NCBI GenBank assembly: GCA_031368515.1
Contig: JANMNW010000297.1
Span: forward strand, 1-5,583
Direction: 5' to 3'
From: CANJQH01 sp031368515
GTDB taxonomy: Bacteria; Chloroflexota; Anaerolineae; J036; Brachytrichaceae
DNA: 5,583 bases
Below the pieces are notes generated by a model. The model made no database searches. It saw only the letters and a list, made by a program, of their open reading frames with translations, and had not been told where the DNA came from. The position numbers were made by a program, and so were the translations under genes. This document shows, one piece after another, positions 4,632-5,583 of this stretch. Within the stretch, counting starts at the first letter, position 1. Each line of letters begins with the position of its first letter.

Positions 4632-5583
4632 ATGCACAGTTACAAGCCTGAGAACCCGCTGATCGTGCAAAGCGACCGCAGCGTGCTGCTGGAAGTGGAC
4701 AACGACCGCTACACCGAGGCGCGCGATGCTTTGGCCCGGTTTGCCGAGCTCGAAAAGAGCCCGGAGTATGTGCACACCTATCGGATCTCATCGCTATCGC
4801 TGTGGAACGCCGCTGCGGCGGGGCTGACTGCCAACGAAGTCATCGATGATCTGGAGCGATTCTCCAAGTACCCGTTGCCCGACAACATTCGTGTTGATAT
4901 CGCCGATTCGATCGGGCGCTATGGCCGCATCAAGCTGGTGTTGGAAGACGGCGTGCTGATGGTGGTCACCGACACCCCGGCACTGATGATGGAAATCGAG
5001 CGGCACCGACACTTTTCGCCGCTCATCCTGACCAAGCTTTCTCCCACGACGGTGCAAATCGACCCGGGTATGCGCGGCCACGTCAAGCGCGTGCTGTTGC
5101 AGATCGGATTTCCCGCCGAAGATCTGGCCGGTTACGTGGATGGCGCAGCATTGTCGTTTGAACTGCGCGGGCTCACCACCACCGCTGGCGCGCCGTTCGA
5201 GCTACGCCGCTACCAGGACGATGCGGCCGAGGTGTTTTGGGCCAAAGGCAGCGCTGCGGGTGGCAGCGGTGTGATCGTGCTGCCGTGCGGCGCAGGCAAA
5301 ACCATCGTCGGCATCGCCGCGATGGCCAAAGCGCAGACCGCCACACTGGTGCTATGTCCCAATACGATTGCCGTGCGTCAGTGGATTCGCGAGATTCTCG
5401 ACAAGACTTCGTTGACCGAAGATCAGGTGGGTGAATACAGCGGCTTGAAGAAGGATGTGCGCCCGGTCACGGTGTGCACGTATCAGGTGCTGACCCATCA
5501 TCCCAAGAAAAGACTGGCGGAGAAGGCGCTGCTGGAGGAAGAGGCGAACGCGCAAGCGGCCGCCGCAGCGGTGGCCGACTTGG
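4632..5583 (+). CDS. XPB/Rad25-type DNA repair helicase, N-terminal part (right edge cut)
   Basis: The first 317 residues of a superfamily 2 helicase (usual bacterial length about 550) run off the right edge with no stop. The opening ENPLIVQSDRSVLLEVDN and the segment HTYRISSLSLWNAAAAG match the N-terminal damage-recognition-like region of bacterial XPB. The helicase core begins with FELRRYQDDAAEVFW (Gln195) and Walker A PCGAGKT (218-224, Lys223). Conserved GEYSGLKK and CTYQ follow (Tyr284). The DEVH box, the RED and thumb motifs and the second RecA domain lie outside. XPB unwinds DNA 3' to 5' and is tied to nucleotide excision repair. Archaeal and some bacterial forms pair with the nuclease Bax1, whose gene is not seen here. 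After CTYQVLTHH comes a Lys/Glu/Ala-rich stretch (291-317) where relatives usually move quickly to the DEVH box. This may be a lineage insertion. The ATG is preceded by a promoter with almost no leader. Confidence 0.92.
   Translation, partial: MHSYKPENPLIVQSDRSVLLEVDNDRYTEARDALARFAELEKSPEYVHTYRISSLSLWNAAAAGLTANEVIDDLERFSKYPLPDNIRVDIADSIGRYGRIKLVLEDGVLMVVTDTPALMMEIERHRHFSPLILTKLSPTTVQIDPGMRGHVKRVLLQIGFPAEDLAGYVDGAALSFELRGLTTTAGAPFELRRYQDDAAEVFWAKGSAAGGSGVIVLPCGAGKTIVGIAAMAKAQTATLVLCPNTIAVRQWIREILDKTSLTEDQVGEYSGLKKDVRPVTVCTYQVLTHHPKKRLAEKALLEEEANAQAAAAAVADL

Noticed and set aside
4453..4791. N-terminal extension of the DUF58 frame up to 4791
   Set aside because: It overlaps the start of the divergent helicase gene, covers its promoter and has no resemblance to DUF58 proteins. 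The ATG at 4452 has family-like sequence and a promoter box.
1..5583. CRISPR arrays, tRNA or rRNA genes, insertion sequences
   Set aside because: There are no regularly spaced repeats, no tRNA-like clover-leaf sequences, and no transposase or terminal inverted repeats. Genes are tightly packed and of uniform character.

Overview
The window is a roughly 60 % GC, gene-dense bacterial segment with six protein-coding genes, one of them cut by the right edge. No RNA gene, mobile element, CRISPR array or long repeat is visible. The organism is probably a high-GC bacterium with frequent leaderless or weakly led genes. A bacterial XPB helicase together with -10 boxes lying only 6-7 nt before start codons fits Chloroflexota best, with Actinobacteria-like or Deinococcus-like lineages as alternatives. 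This placement is inference, not proof.

Left part (1-723): an intrinsic terminator pointing left (30-55) and a possible start of a leftward gene at the very edge come first. They are followed by a rightward secreted M23 zinc metallopeptidase (145-723) with a TATAAT box 69 nt ahead. Middle (729-4452): four leftward genes follow. In transcription order they are a DUF58 protein, a membrane-anchored BatA-like von Willebrand A (vWA) protein (TTGA stop/start overlap, TTG start), then after 33 bp a nicotinamidase-type cysteine hydrolase and an acylphosphatase (ATGA overlap). The DUF58 and hydrolase genes each carry a TACAAT box 6-7 nt before the ATG. So this stretch is probably two transcription units, or one operon with an internal promoter. 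The acylphosphatase converges on the M23 gene with only 5 nt between stop codons.

Right part (4453-5583): a 179-bp divergent intergenic region separates the DUF58 gene from a rightward XPB/Rad25-type DNA repair helicase, of which the first 317 residues are present. This region holds a candidate promoter for the helicase and a perfect TGTGA-N6-TCACA dyad of the type bound by CRP/FNR-family regulators, placed so that it could act on both divergent genes.

Functionally the window joins envelope or cell-wall work (M23, DUF58 plus vWA), NAD salvage (nicotinamidase), a small phosphatase and DNA repair (XPB). The DUF58-vWA pair is a recognisable module, but its usual MoxR AAA+ ATPase is not next to it here. 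I see no clearly new multi-gene system. The most interesting signals are regulatory: the CRP-like dyad, the paired leaderless-type promoters, and the terminator geometry around the M23 gene.
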